64,000 nucleotides of DNA from Clavibacter tessellarius (lineage in GTDB: Bacteria > Actinomycetota > Actinomycetes > Actinomycetales > Microbacteriaceae): contig NZ_LQXA01000044.1 in NCBI RefSeq assembly GCF_001618005.1, positions 18,179 to 82,178 of the forward strand, given 5' to 3'. This document shows positions 41,631 to 50,262 of the stretch, piece by piece. Positions within the stretch are counted from its first letter, which is position 1, and each line of letters opens with the position of its first letter. Both the position numbers and the translations under genes were made by a program. The notes below the pieces were generated by a model. The model searched no databases, was not told the origin of the DNA, and worked only from the letters and a program-made list of their open reading frames with translations.

Positions 41631-42133
41631 CGGGTGACTCCTCGTTCTTGCAGGGCGAGACGGAGCGCCTTGAGCGCGTAGTGGAGGCGGGACTTGATCG
41701 TGCCGGGCGGCACGCCCTCGCGTTCCGCCGTCTCCGCCACCGTCCGTCCGAGGTGGTAGCAGCTGACGACCGCACGGCGGTGCTCCGCGGAGAGCGACGC
41801 GAGCGCCTCGGCGACGAGCAGGCGGTCGATGATGGCGTCCGAGGCGTCCGCGACGGGATCCTCCGGCAGCACGTCGGTCGGCGTCTCGCGTCCGCGCCAG
41901 GCGCTGCGGCGGTCGTCGATCACGAGGTTCCGCACGACGGTGAAGAGCCAGCGGCGGGCCGACTCGTCCTCCTCGGCGAGGATCGCGGGCGAGCGCCAGG
42001 CGCGCAGCAGGGCCTCCTGCACCACGTCCTCGGCGAGCGCCGCGTCCCCCGTGAGCCGCAGCGCGTAGCGCTGGAGCGCGGGGGCGTGCGCGTCGTGCAG
42101 CGCCCTCATGCGTGCCGTGCTCTCCGTGGTCAT
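41627..42133 (-). CDS. ECF-type RNA polymerase sigma factor
   Basis: A 168-residue sigma-70 family member with region 2 (LHDAHAPALQRYALRLTGDAALAEDVVQEALLRAW, RRWLFTVVRNLVIDDRRSAWR) and region 4 (LSAEHRRAVVSCYHLGRTVAETAEREGVPPGTIKSRLHYALKAL, listed in part). A strong GGAGGAGGAGGT precedes the ATG. It is the first gene of the pair with its anti-sigma factor. It resembles the SigK/SigL-like group; its regulon is unknown. Confidence 0.92.
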   Translation of the reverse strand: MTTESTARMRALHDAHAPALQRYALRLTGDAALAEDVVQEALLRAWRSPAILAEEDESARRWLFTVVRNLVIDDRRSAWRGRETPTDVLPEDPVADASDAIIDRLLVAEALASLSAEHRRAVVSCYHLGRTVAETAEREGVPPGTIKSRLHYALKALRLALQERGVTR

Positions 42134-42253
42134 CCGTACCTCCTCCTCCCACGACGAGACGGACGGCCGGAAGGTTCACCGCGGTGCGGGAATCATCTCA
42201 GGCGGATCGTGGATCGACCCGCGCGTGCCCCCGTCGACCCCTGGCGGGCCGCG

Positions 42254-42750
42254 TCACATCCGCACGATCACGTTCCCGCGGGAGTCCCCGCGGAGGAGGT
42301 CGTCGAACGCCGCGGGTGCCGCCGCCAGCCCGCCCTCGACGATCGTGTGCGGGAACACGATCCGCCCCTCCCACAGCCAGCGCGCGTAGCTCTCGTCCCA
42401 CGCCCGGATCTGCTCGGCGGTGTGGTGCGTCGAGAACGGGCGGATCCAGCTGCTTCACGAAGGCCGTCATCACGGCGAGCCGCGGCGTGCCGCCCTGACC
42501 GCCTCCGACCTGTCCGGCCAGCGCGCCGCACAGCACGAGCCGCGCGCCCGGGGCGGCAGCCTGCACGGCCGCCTCGAAGCCGAGCTCGTCGACGAGCCGG
42601 GCGGCCTTGGCGGCCGAGCCCGCGGATCCGATCACCGTGCTCGCCCCGCGGGCTCGCGCGATCTGCCCGGCGAGGGAGCCGACCCCGCCCGCGGCGCCGG
42701 TCACGAACACGACGCCGCCCTCCCCGACGCGGGATTCCCCGCATCCGCAG
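42254..42750 (-). pseudogene. Remnant of an NADP-dependent MDR oxidoreductase
   Basis: Only the C-terminal half of a quinone-oxidoreductase-like enzyme remains. One frame reads VFVTGAAGGVGSLAGQIARARG (the nucleotide-binding loop), then VIGSAGSAAKAARLVDELGF and LAVMTAFVKQL. Near 42449 the frame shifts and continues as IRPFSTHHTAEQIRAWDESY and VEGGLAAAPAAFDDLLRGDSRGNVIVRM to the TGA at 42254. The join looks like a loss of two bases. The N-terminal catalytic part is absent, and the region upstream shows nothing related. Confidence 0.8.
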
Positions 42751-42869
42751 CCGCGAACCTGGCAGACCCCTGAGCGCGTGAACGTTATCCGGAGCTGGCC
42801 CGTCGTCCTCCATGTCGGCGCAACATCCCGCGGCGGACGAAGACGCACCACCCGGATCAGGAGAACCCC

Positions 42870-43562
42870 ATGCAGAAGAAGACCAAGATCATCCTCGGCA
42901 CGAGCGCAGCCGTCGTCGTCGTGCTCGGTGTCAGCGCCGCCGCGTTCGGCCCGGCGTTCTACCGCGACGTGATCGTCGGCGCACCCGCCGCCGCCCCGTC
43001 CGTCTCGGCCGCCCCGGCCGACTCGTCGCTCGACACGAGCAACCTGTCGGGCGACTGGAAGATCGGCGCCGGCAGCACCGCCGGCTACCGCGTCGCCGAG
43101 GTGCTGAACGGCACCGACGTCACCGTCGTCGGCAAGACCGAGAAGGTGTCCGGCACCATCACGGTGGACGGCTCCACCCTCAAGTCCGCGACGGTCACGG
43201 TCGACGTCGGCTCCGTCGCCACCGACCAGGCCGCCCGCGACGACTACTTCCACAGCACCGCCATGGAGGTCTCGAAGTACCCCGACGCGACCTTCACGCT
43301 CACGCAGCCGGTCGATGCGGCCGTGCCCGCGAGCGGCAAGGTCGCGACCGTCGAGGCGACCGGCGAGCTCACCATGCACGGCGTGAAGCAGACCGTCACC
43401 GTGCCGCTGCAGGCCGCGCTCACCGCCGACGGCGTGCAGGTCAGCGGATCCATCCCCGTCACCTTCGCCGACTACGGCGTCGAGGCCCCCAGCCTCGGCT
43501 TCGTGAGCGTCCAGGACAAGGGCACCGTGGAGTTCCTGGTGAAGGCCACGCCCGCGAAGTAG
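42870..43562 (+). CDS. YceI-family lipocalin-like protein, membrane-anchored or secreted
   Basis: A 230-residue protein. Residues 6-27 are a single hydrophobic N-terminal segment (signal anchor or uncleaved signal), then an alanine/proline linker. The YceI domain follows: LSGDWKIGAGSTAGYRVAEV, GTITVDGSTLKSATVTVDVGSV, RDDYFHSTAMEVSKYPDATF, GELTMHGVKQTVTVPL, GSIPVTFADYGVEAP. YceI proteins bind isoprenoid-type hydrophobic molecules. AGGAGAA precedes the ATG and a strong terminator follows. Confidence 0.92.
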   Translation: MQKKTKIILGTSAAVVVVLGVSAAAFGPAFYRDVIVGAPAAAPSVSAAPADSSLDTSNLSGDWKIGAGSTAGYRVAEVLNGTDVTVVGKTEKVSGTITVDGSTLKSATVTVDVGSVATDQAARDDYFHSTAMEVSKYPDATFTLTQPVDAAVPASGKVATVEATGELTMHGVKQTVTVPLQAALTADGVQVSGSIPVTFADYGVEAPSLGFVSVQDKGTVEFLVKATPAK

Positions 43563-43596
43563 TCGCGGACCGGCCCACGGGGCCGCCCCAGACGAG

Positions 43597-43635
43597 GGGA
43601 GGAGGAGCGCGTTCGGGGCGCTCCTCCTCCCTTTT
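43597..43635 (+). terminator. Rho-independent terminator of the YceI gene
   Basis: A perfect 14-bp stem, GGGAGGAGGAGCGC with its complement, a 7-base loop, then TTTT. It is 34 bases past the stop. Confidence 0.92.
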
Positions 43636-43856
43636 CCGCGTCCCCGGGCGGGTGCGCCGGCCAGCCGGACGCGCGTGCCGGGCCCCGTCGCCATGCACCT
43701 CCGCGGGTCCTCCGCTGCATCTGTCCACGGGCAGCGGCACCTGGGGACGGGCAGGCGGTTCCCCAGGATCACCGCGCTTAAGGTCATGGCGGTCCGGCGC
43801 GGGTCTTCCCGCCGAGACGCCATTCACTGCCCATCACAGAGAGAGATGACACGACC

Positions 43857-44768
43857 ATGTCCGTCACCCGCTCCGCGTTCCGCACCCGCCCCGTGGCCGT
43901 CGCCGCGCTCACGACGCTCGCCCTCCTCGGCGTGCCCGCGGCCGCCCAGGCCGCCACCCCCGCCCACGCCGGCACCGCCGACAGCGCGTCCGCCCACCAC
44001 CACCACGCTCCGTACCCCCTCAGCCAGTACACGATCCCCGCCACGGACGGCAGCGGCTTCGGCGACGCCACCCTCTACGCCCCGCAGAACACGGGCAAGA
44101 AGACCCTCGGCGCGATCGTCGTCGCCCCGGGCCTCAAGGGCGACCAGTCCGACCTCGCCTGGCTCGCCAAGGACCTCGCCGGCGAGGGCTACATCGTGCT
44201 GAACATGAACACCCTGGGCGGCTACGACCTCCCGCAGCAGCGCTCCTACGAGATGCTCGCCGCCGCCAAGTACCTCGCCACCGCCAGCCCGGTCAAGGAC
44301 CAGGTGAACCCGGCCGACATCGGCGTGGTCGGCTACTCGCTCGCCGGCGGCGGAGCCCTCAACGCCGCCGTGGAGCAGCACGGCCTCAAGGCCGCCGTCG
44401 CGCTCATGCCGTACGACTTCCCGGCCGGCACCACCGACCCGTACCACCCCACCGCCTCGCCGTCGTACCCCACCGACACCACCCCGACCCTGATCATCAC
44501 CGGCCAGACCGACCAGACCGCGCCGGCGTCGTTCATGGGCAAGCCCGCCTACGAGTCCATCCCCAACACCACCGCCAAGCAGTACCTGGAGCTCCGCGGC
44601 GCCGACCACCTGGCGTTCCGCAACAAGGAGAACGGCACCGTCCGCGACGCCGTGACGAACTTCCTCAAGGTCTACATGGACGGCAACAGCGCGTACAAGC
44701 CGTACGTCTGCCCGGCACAGCCGATCTCGGCCGCCATCAGCGACTCCGCCAGCTCCTGCCCCAAGTAG
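43857..44768 (+). CDS. Secreted cutinase/PETase-like alpha/beta hydrolase
   Basis: A 303-residue protein with a Sec signal ending near AQAATP, then a histidine run (HHHH at about 51-54). The core matches the Thermobifida cutinase family in order: FGDATLYAPQNT, IVVAPGLKGDQSDLAWLAKDLAGEG with the oxyanion loop, nucleophile S161 in GYSLAGGG, D219 in TGQTDQTAP, H251 in LELRGADHLAF, and the paired C-terminal cysteines (YVCPAQ, SSCPK). The distance between the Asp and His, 32 residues, equals that of TfCut2. The aromatic residue of the oxyanion loop is Leu here, and the Trp after the nucleophile is replaced (MPYDF). It likely cleaves polyesters such as plant cutin or lipids outside the cell. Confidence 0.85.
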   Translation: MSVTRSAFRTRPVAVAALTTLALLGVPAAAQAATPAHAGTADSASAHHHHAPYPLSQYTIPATDGSGFGDATLYAPQNTGKKTLGAIVVAPGLKGDQSDLAWLAKDLAGEGYIVLNMNTLGGYDLPQQRSYEMLAAAKYLATASPVKDQVNPADIGVVGYSLAGGGALNAAVEQHGLKAAVALMPYDFPAGTTDPYHPTASPSYPTDTTPTLIITGQTDQTAPASFMGKPAYESIPNTTAKQYLELRGADHLAFRNKENGTVRDAVTNFLKVYMDGNSAYKPYVCPAQPISAAISDSASSCPK

Positions 44769-44795
44769 GACCGATCCCCGGCCTCCGGGCCCCAT

Positions 44796-44832
44796 GAGAG
44801 CGGCGTGCGACCTCGTGTCGCACGCCGCTCTC
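44796..44832. terminator. Hairpin terminator after the cutinase-like gene
   Basis: A perfect 16-bp stem, GAGAGCGGCGTGCGAC with its complement, and a 5-base loop. It lies between the convergent stops at 44768 and 44843 and can act on both. Confidence 0.88.
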
Positions 44833-44842
44833 GGCGTTCCGG

Positions 44843-45217
44843 TCAGTGCGCCTGCAGCACGGCCCAGGCGATGAGGCCGTCGATGCGCCGGATGTCGGCG
44901 CCCTTGCCGAGCTTCACCTTGATGTGGCCGGCGCGCGTCCACAGCTCCAGCTCCGCATTCAGGTCGAACCTGCCCGCGTTCTCCGTCGACCACATGTTGA
45001 TCGCGCTGTAGGGCAGCGAGTACAGCTCGACCTTCTTCCCCGTGATCCCCTGTGCGTCGCGCACGATGAGCCGCTTGGTCGTGAAGGTGGCCGAGTCGCG
45101 GAAGGTGCGGAACGAGGCGACCGCCTGCTCCCCCTCCACGAGCAGCTCGTGCACGTCGTCGGGCACGGGGATCTCGTCGGCGAGGGTCCAGGTCAGGAGG
45201 GGTGCGGTGGCGTCCAT
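44843..45217 (-). CDS. Bacterial PH-domain protein
   Basis: A 124-residue soluble protein from the ATG at 45217, six bases after CACCAT. The pattern VHELLVEGEQAVASFRTFRDSATFTTKRLIVRDAQG and VELYSLPYSAINMWSTENAG, ending with a long helix (IRRIDGLIAWAVLQAH), is the bPH/YvbH-like fold. These proteins are of unknown function and usually assemble as oligomers. Confidence 0.85.
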   Translation of the reverse strand: MDATAPLLTWTLADEIPVPDDVHELLVEGEQAVASFRTFRDSATFTTKRLIVRDAQGITGKKVELYSLPYSAINMWSTENAGRFDLNAELELWTRAGHIKVKLGKGADIRRIDGLIAWAVLQAH

Positions 45218-45439
45218 CCTCCGATGGTGGCAGCCGGGCGCGCGCCCCGCAGGCCCCATTCCGGGCCGCCCGCTCGCCACGGCGTCCGCGGACGGCGGGT
45301 CACGCGCGGAGCGCCCCGCGCAGGAGCTGCGCCTCCATCGGGGCGCCGTCGAGCAGGGCGCAGAACGGACACGGCGTCTCGGGGGTCACCGGTCCGTGCC
45401 CACCGGCGTCGCATCCGTCGCTCCGACCGGCATCAGCGC

Positions 45440-46015
45440 TCAGGCCGTCGTCGGCTGATCCGAGCGCGGCAGGCCGCGCAACCAGAGGTCGACCTCGCGG
45501 GTGGAGCGGAGGCGCACGATCCGCAGGTGCGGGTGGTCGATGGCCGCGTGCACCACGCGCTTCCGCACCTTCGCGCGACCGCGCCAGCCCCAGCGGACGA
45601 TGTGGTCCGGGTCGGTGAACACCGTGCGCATCGGCGGCTCGACGTTGTCGTGCCAGAGCGGCTCGCGGCGCCAGCGGCGCATGACCGTGCGGCGGATCAG
45701 CCGCCCCATCTGCACCTGGACCGGCAGGTCGAGCCACACGAGCGTATCCGCGCGGGACGGCAGCAGCGGCCCGAGCTGCGTCGTGTACTGCCACTCGGTG
45801 ACCCAGGCGTCGCACGAGGTGAACGCCTCGACGTCGTCGCGGAAGGTGGGCAGCTCGGTCCAGCCGGGCCCGTGGAAGAGCGCGTCCATCTCGGTGTGCG
45901 GGAGGCCCGTGCGCTCCTGGATGCGCCGGGCGAGCGTGGTCTTGCCTGCTCCCGAGGGTGCGGCGATGAGGATGCGCCGGGCGGGCGGATCCAGGCGCTG
46001 CAGGGGTCCGAGCAT
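45440..46015 (-). CDS. P-loop kinase-like protein (FlaR/adenylate-kinase-like family)
   Basis: A 191-residue protein. Walker A is APSGAGKTTLARRI at about residues 19-32; HTEMDALFHGPGW is the conserved second acidic segment of the topology-modulation/FlaR family, and the arginine-rich LIRRTVMRRWRREPLWHDN is the lid. The ATG is six bases after TAGGAT. The substrate is not known for the family. It faces the GH95 gene divergently. Confidence 0.8.
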   Translation of the reverse strand: MLGPLQRLDPPARRILIAAPSGAGKTTLARRIQERTGLPHTEMDALFHGPGWTELPTFRDDVEAFTSCDAWVTEWQYTTQLGPLLPSRADTLVWLDLPVQVQMGRLIRRTVMRRWRREPLWHDNVEPPMRTVFTDPDHIVRWGWRGRAKVRKRVVHAAIDHPHLRIVRLRSTREVDLWLRGLPRSDQPTTA

Positions 46016-46021
46016 CCGCCG

Positions 46022-46027
46022 ATCCTA
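46022..46027 (-). promoter_or_regulatory. -10 hexamer of the P-loop protein, leaderless
   Basis: On the minus strand TAGGAT stands six bases before the ATG at 46015, the same signal as in front of aztA. Confidence 0.5.
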
Positions 46028-46174
46028 GGGCGGCCGGATGCGGAGCCGCCGGGATCCGTCCCCGTCCTTCCCGCCGCGCATCCCGGCCGGTAGCGTGGTG
46101 CGGCCCGCGACGAATCGCCGACGAACCGGAAGGGGCCGATCATCCGATCGCTCTCGCGCGACGACGCGCACCCC

Positions 46175-48670
46175 GTGGATGCCCACCCCGTCCTCACGAC
46201 CGCGACCGCGGCGCCCACGTGGGAGGAGGGCGTGATCGTCGGCAGCGGCCGGATCGGCGCGGTGGCGCACGGCCCGGCCGACGCGATCACGGTCTCGCTC
46301 GCGCACGAGCGCTGGTTCCCGCCGGTGAACCCGCGGCCCGCCGCCCCGGACCTCCGGCCGCGCCTCGACGGGATCCGCCGCGCGCTCCTCGCGGGCGACG
46401 CGGACACGGCGAGCGCCGAGCTCGAGGCGGCCGCGCGCGACGACGGATACGGCGACGGCCTCGTCTGGACCGACCCGCTCGGCATCTGCGCGACCCTCGT
46501 GATCCGCACGCCCGGCGGCGCGGTCGGCATGCGGCGGAGCATCGACCCGGTCGGCGGCGAGGTCGCGATCGCGTGGGTTGATCGAGACGGCGGGCGGCAC
46601 GCAGTGCGGATGGTCGCGCCGCGGGCGGGCGCGGCCCGGGCGGGCGGCGCTCCTGCGGACGCGGCGGACGCCGGCACGGACGCGGACTCGGGCGTCGGCT
46701 CCGGCGGCCCCGGCGGCGACACCCTCTGGATCGGGCTCGAGTCGGACCGCGAATGCCATGTCGCGATCGAGCTCGGCCTCGGCGCGGGCGACGCGACCTC
46801 GTTCGACACGGGCGTGCCGGACGCGTCGGCCGCGGTGCGCGCCTCCGTCGCGGGCGGCGGGCGCGGGGTCCTCACGGCCGAGGCGGGCGAGGGGTCCGTC
46901 GCGGTGCGGGCGGTGACGGCGGTCGACGCCGGCGTCGCGTGGGTGGAGGCGGGCGGATCCGCGCGCGCTACGCTCCGGGTCGGACCGGGCGGCACGCGGC
47001 TGGTCCGGTTCGCCGTGGGCACCGGCCCGGCCGACGCGACGGCGGCACCCGCCGAGCCCCCGCCCGGATGCGCCCCCACCTGGGACGACCTCCGCGCCGC
47101 CCAGCGCGCTTCCCACGGCCGCCTGGTCGGCGCCTCGACGCTCGACCTCGACGGCGCGGCGCCCGCGGAGCACGACACCGACACCGACGCCGGCTCCGAC
47201 ACCGAGGCCATCTGGTCCGCCGCCCGCGCCGGCGACCCGGCCGCGCGCCGCCGCGTGGTGGAGATCGCCTACCTGAGCGGCCGCGCGAACGTGATCGCCG
47301 CCACGGGCGAGCTGCCGCCCACGCTGCAGGGCGTCTGGCAGGGCACGTGGCGCCCCGCGTGGTCGGCCGACTACACGCTCAACGGCAACGTGCAGGACGG
47401 CGCGATGGCCGGCATGGTCGCGACCGGCACGCCGGAGCTCGCCCGCAGCATCCTCGCGCTGGTGCTCCCGCACCTCGACGACTTCCGCGAGAACGCCCGC
47501 CGCGTCTTCGGCGCCGAGGGCATGCTGCTGCCCGCGCGCATGTCCACGCACGGCCGCGCGGACCACCTCTCGGCCGACTACCCGCACCCGTTCTGGATCG
47601 GCTGCGGCGGCTGGATCCTCCGCATCGCCGCCGACGCCGTCTCCGCCACGGGCGACCGCGGCATCGTCGACGACCGGCTGTGGGAGCTCGTCGAGGGCGT
47701 GCTGCGCTTCGCCGAGACGGGGACCGTGCTGGTCGACGGCGTGCGCCGCCTCGTCCCCTCCTACTCGCCCGAGAACACGCCCCGCGGCGAGCGCGTGCCG
47801 GCCGCGACCGACGCCACCATGGACGTCGCGATCCTCCGCGACGCCGCCCGGGCCACCGCACTGCTCGGACAGGCCCGCGGCGACGCGTCGCTCGACGCGC
47901 GCTGGGACGCGCTGGTCCGCGACCTGCCGCCGTACCGGGTGGCCGACGACGGCACGCTCGCCGAGTGGCTGGATCCGCGCTGGCCGGAGGAGGTCGCGCA
48001 CCGCCACGCGTCGCAGCTGCACCCCGTCGGCACGGGCACCGATCCGGCGTTCCACGGCGACGACGCGGAGGCGGTGCGCCTGCGGGCCGCGGCCGCGCGC
48101 ACGGTGGCGGCCAAGATCGCGTGGCGCGCGGAGCATCCGACCGCCCCGCCCGGACGGATGGAGATGGCGTTCGGCCTGGTGCAGGTGGGCCGCGCCGCCG
48201 CCGCGCTCGGCGACGCGGAGTCCGCGCTGACGTGCGCCGAGTGGCTCGCGGTCGACCACTGGAGCCCGACGCTCACGACCCGGCACGACGCCGGCCGGAT
48301 CTTCAACCTCGACGCGAGCGGCGGCCTGCCGGGACTCGTGGCGGCGATGCTGCTCGGATCCGACGAGGGGTCGCTCGCCGTGCTGCCCGCGGTGCCGGCG
48401 GCGTGGCCCCGCGGGTGCGTCACCGGGCTCCGCGCGCGCGGCGGCGTCGTGGTCGACCGGTTCGCGTGGGATCCGGCCGGCGCGACCCTCGTCCTGCGCC
48501 GCCTCCCCGCGGCCGCGTGGCTCGCGCCCGCGGGCGGCACGGCGCTCCGGCTGCCGCGGTCGGCGACCGTGCGCGTCGACGGCGCGGTGCACGACGCGGC
48601 CTCGCCCCTCGTGATCGGCGAGGAACCCGTGCGCGTCGAGGTCGGATGGGCCGGGCGGAGCGTACTGTGA
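46175..48670 (+). CDS. GH95 glycosidase (alpha-L-fucosidase/alpha-L-galactosidase type)
   Basis: An 831-residue protein from a GTG; the ribosome-binding site GGAAGGGG is rather far upstream, so the exact start is uncertain. The N-terminal domain has WEEGVIVGSGRIGAVAHG and LAHERWFPP. The central barrel has TLQGVWQGTWRPAWSADYTLNGNVQ, where N403 and N405 match the NxN pair that activates water in GH95. The acid candidate is E533 in SYSPEN, and AHRHASQLHP matches the later conserved segment. No signal peptide. It would remove terminal alpha-linked L-fucose or galactose from imported plant glycans. An operator follows its stop codon directly. Confidence 0.85.
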   Translation: MDAHPVLTTATAAPTWEEGVIVGSGRIGAVAHGPADAITVSLAHERWFPPVNPRPAAPDLRPRLDGIRRALLAGDADTASAELEAAARDDGYGDGLVWTDPLGICATLVIRTPGGAVGMRRSIDPVGGEVAIAWVDRDGGRHAVRMVAPRAGAARAGGAPADAADAGTDADSGVGSGGPGGDTLWIGLESDRECHVAIELGLGAGDATSFDTGVPDASAAVRASVAGGGRGVLTAEAGEGSVAVRAVTAVDAGVAWVEAGGSARATLRVGPGGTRLVRFAVGTGPADATAAPAEPPPGCAPTWDDLRAAQRASHGRLVGASTLDLDGAAPAEHDTDTDAGSDTEAIWSAARAGDPAARRRVVEIAYLSGRANVIAATGELPPTLQGVWQGTWRPAWSADYTLNGNVQDGAMAGMVATGTPELARSILALVLPHLDDFRENARRVFGAEGMLLPARMSTHGRADHLSADYPHPFWIGCGGWILRIAADAVSATGDRGIVDDRLWELVEGVLRFAETGTVLVDGVRRLVPSYSPENTPRGERVPAATDATMDVAILRDAARATALLGQARGDASLDARWDALVRDLPPYRVADDGTLAEWLDPRWPEEVAHRHASQLHPVGTGTDPAFHGDDAEAVRLRAAAARTVAAKIAWRAEHPTAPPGRMEMAFGLVQVGRAAAALGDAESALTCAEWLAVDHWSPTLTTRHDAGRIFNLDASGGLPGLVAAMLLGSDEGSLAVLPAVPAAWPRGCVTGLRARGGVVVDRFAWDPAGATLVLRRLPAAAWLAPAGGTALRLPRSATVRVDGAVHDAASPLVIGEEPVRVEVGWAGRSVL
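48663..48668 (+). promoter_or_regulatory. -10 hexamer of the GH51-GH27 unit
   Basis: TACTGT overlaps the last codons of the GH95 gene and directly abuts the operator at 48669. The -35 is poor. Confidence 0.45.
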
Positions 48671-48680
48671 GATCGATCTC
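48669..48680. promoter_or_regulatory. LacI-type operator GAGATCGATCTC of the GH51-GH27 unit
   Basis: A perfect 12-bp palindrome with a CG centre, at the predicted transcription start and 64 bases before the GH51 start codon. The same core recurs at 54912-54923 (one mismatch) and 56107-56120. Confidence 0.75.
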
Positions 48681-48744
48681 TCACCCCGGGGCCGCGGTCC
48701 CGGACTCGTAGCGGCACCGTCGCCGCCCCAGCGCAGGAGCATCC

Positions 48745-50262
48745 GTGACCACCACCATCACCGTCGACCTCGACCGCCCCGGCGCCACCATCAGCCGCCA
48801 CCTCTACGGGCACTTCGCCGAGCACCTCGGCCGCTGCATCTACGACGGGTTCTTCGTGGGCGAGGACTCGCCCGTGCCGAACGCGGGCGGGATCCGCCTG
48901 GACGTGGTCGAGGCGCTCAAGGCCCTCGACATCCCCAACCTGCGCTGGCCCGGCGGCTGCTTCGCCGACCGGTACCACTGGCGGGAGGGCGTGGGCCCGC
49001 GCGAGGAGCGGCCGAAGCTCATCAACACCCACTGGGGCGGTGCGGTCGAGGACAACTCCTTCGGCACGCACGAGTTCATGGCGCTCTGCGAGCTGCTGGG
49101 CGCCGACGCCTACGTCTCGGGCAACATCGGCTCGGGCACGGTGCAGGAGATGTCCGACTGGGTCGAGTACCTGACGGGCGCGGGGCGGTCGCGCATGGCC
49201 GACCTCCGCCGCGCGAACGGCCGCGACGAGCCGTGGACCGTGCCGTTCTGGGGCCTCGGCAACGAGGCGTGGGGCTGCGGCGGCAACATGCGCTCGGTCA
49301 CCTACGCCGACCTCGCCCGGCAGTTCGGCACGTTCTGCGAGAGCGGCGGCGCGACCCCGCTGCACCGCGTCGCGGCCGGCGCCGACACCATGGACACCGC
49401 GTGGACCGAGACGCTCATGCGCGTGATCCCGGAGATGGACGCGCACCCGTTCTCGTCCGTGCCGTGGGAGTCGATCTCCGTCCACTACTACACGCTCGGC
49501 GGCAGCTGGACGGCGAAGGGCAGCGCCACGGGCTTCGACGAGGAGGCCTACTGGAGCACCATCGTGGCGGCCCAGGGCATCGAGCCGCTGCTCCGCGCGC
49601 ACGCCACGGTGATGGACGTGCACGACCCCGCCAAGGAGTACGGCATGGTGCTCGACGAGTGGGGCACCTGGTGGGACGTCGAGCCGGGCACGAACCCGGG
49701 CTTCCTGTTCCAGCAGAACACCATCCGCGACGCCATGGTCGCCGCCTGGCACTTCGACGTCTTCCACTCCTTCGCCGACCGGCTGCGCATGGCGAACATC
49801 GCGCAGACCGTGAACGTGCTGCAGGCGATGCTGCTCACGGATCCCGACGGCGGCGAGATGGTGCGCACCCCCACGTACCACGTGTTCGAGATGAACCGCG
49901 GGCACCACGACGCCACCTCGCTGCCGACCACGGTCGTCGGCCCGGCTCGCGCGGTCGACGGCGGCGAGATCCCGCTGGCCTCCGCGTCGGCGAGCGCCAA
50001 GGACGGCCGCGTGCTCGTGTCGCTGACGAACGTCGACCTCGATGCGCCGCAGGAGGTCGTGGTCGCGTTCCGCGGCGGCCGCGCGGTCGACGTCGCGGGC
50101 CGCATCCTCACGGCCGACCGGCCCGACGCCCACAACCGCCCGGGCGACGCCGACGCCGTGCACCCGGTCGCCCTCGAGGGGATCGAGACCACCGCCGACG
50201 GCGTGCGCCTCACCCTCCCGCCGCACTCGTTCGCGACCCTCTCGCTGCGGCTCGAGGCGTGA
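48745..50262 (+). CDS. GH51 alpha-L-arabinofuranosidase, second copy
   Basis: A 505-residue GH51 enzyme from a GTG behind GCAGGAG. It belongs to a branch different from the one at 8915: GHFAEHLGRCIYDGFFVGEDS, RWPGGCFADRYHWREGVGP, acid/base E174 in GLGNEAWGCGG, nucleophile E305 in MVLDEWGTWW, FEMNRGHHDAT. No signal peptide. It cleaves arabinofuranosyl side chains from oligosaccharides. Its stop overlaps the start of GH27 by four bases, so the two are co-translated. Confidence 0.93.
   Translation: MTTTITVDLDRPGATISRHLYGHFAEHLGRCIYDGFFVGEDSPVPNAGGIRLDVVEALKALDIPNLRWPGGCFADRYHWREGVGPREERPKLINTHWGGAVEDNSFGTHEFMALCELLGADAYVSGNIGSGTVQEMSDWVEYLTGAGRSRMADLRRANGRDEPWTVPFWGLGNEAWGCGGNMRSVTYADLARQFGTFCESGGATPLHRVAAGADTMDTAWTETLMRVIPEMDAHPFSSVPWESISVHYYTLGGSWTAKGSATGFDEEAYWSTIVAAQGIEPLLRAHATVMDVHDPAKEYGMVLDEWGTWWDVEPGTNPGFLFQQNTIRDAMVAAWHFDVFHSFADRLRMANIAQTVNVLQAMLLTDPDGGEMVRTPTYHVFEMNRGHHDATSLPTTVVGPARAVDGGEIPLASASASAKDGRVLVSLTNVDLDAPQEVVVAFRGGRAVDVAGRILTADRPDAHNRPGDADAVHPVALEGIETTADGVRLTLPPHSFATLSLRLEA

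Noticed and set aside
45218..45439. Short zinc-ribbon-like peptide (ETPCPFCALLDG) on the minus strand
   Set aside because: A CxxC is present, but the frame has no start with a signal and is under 35 codons from any plausible start.
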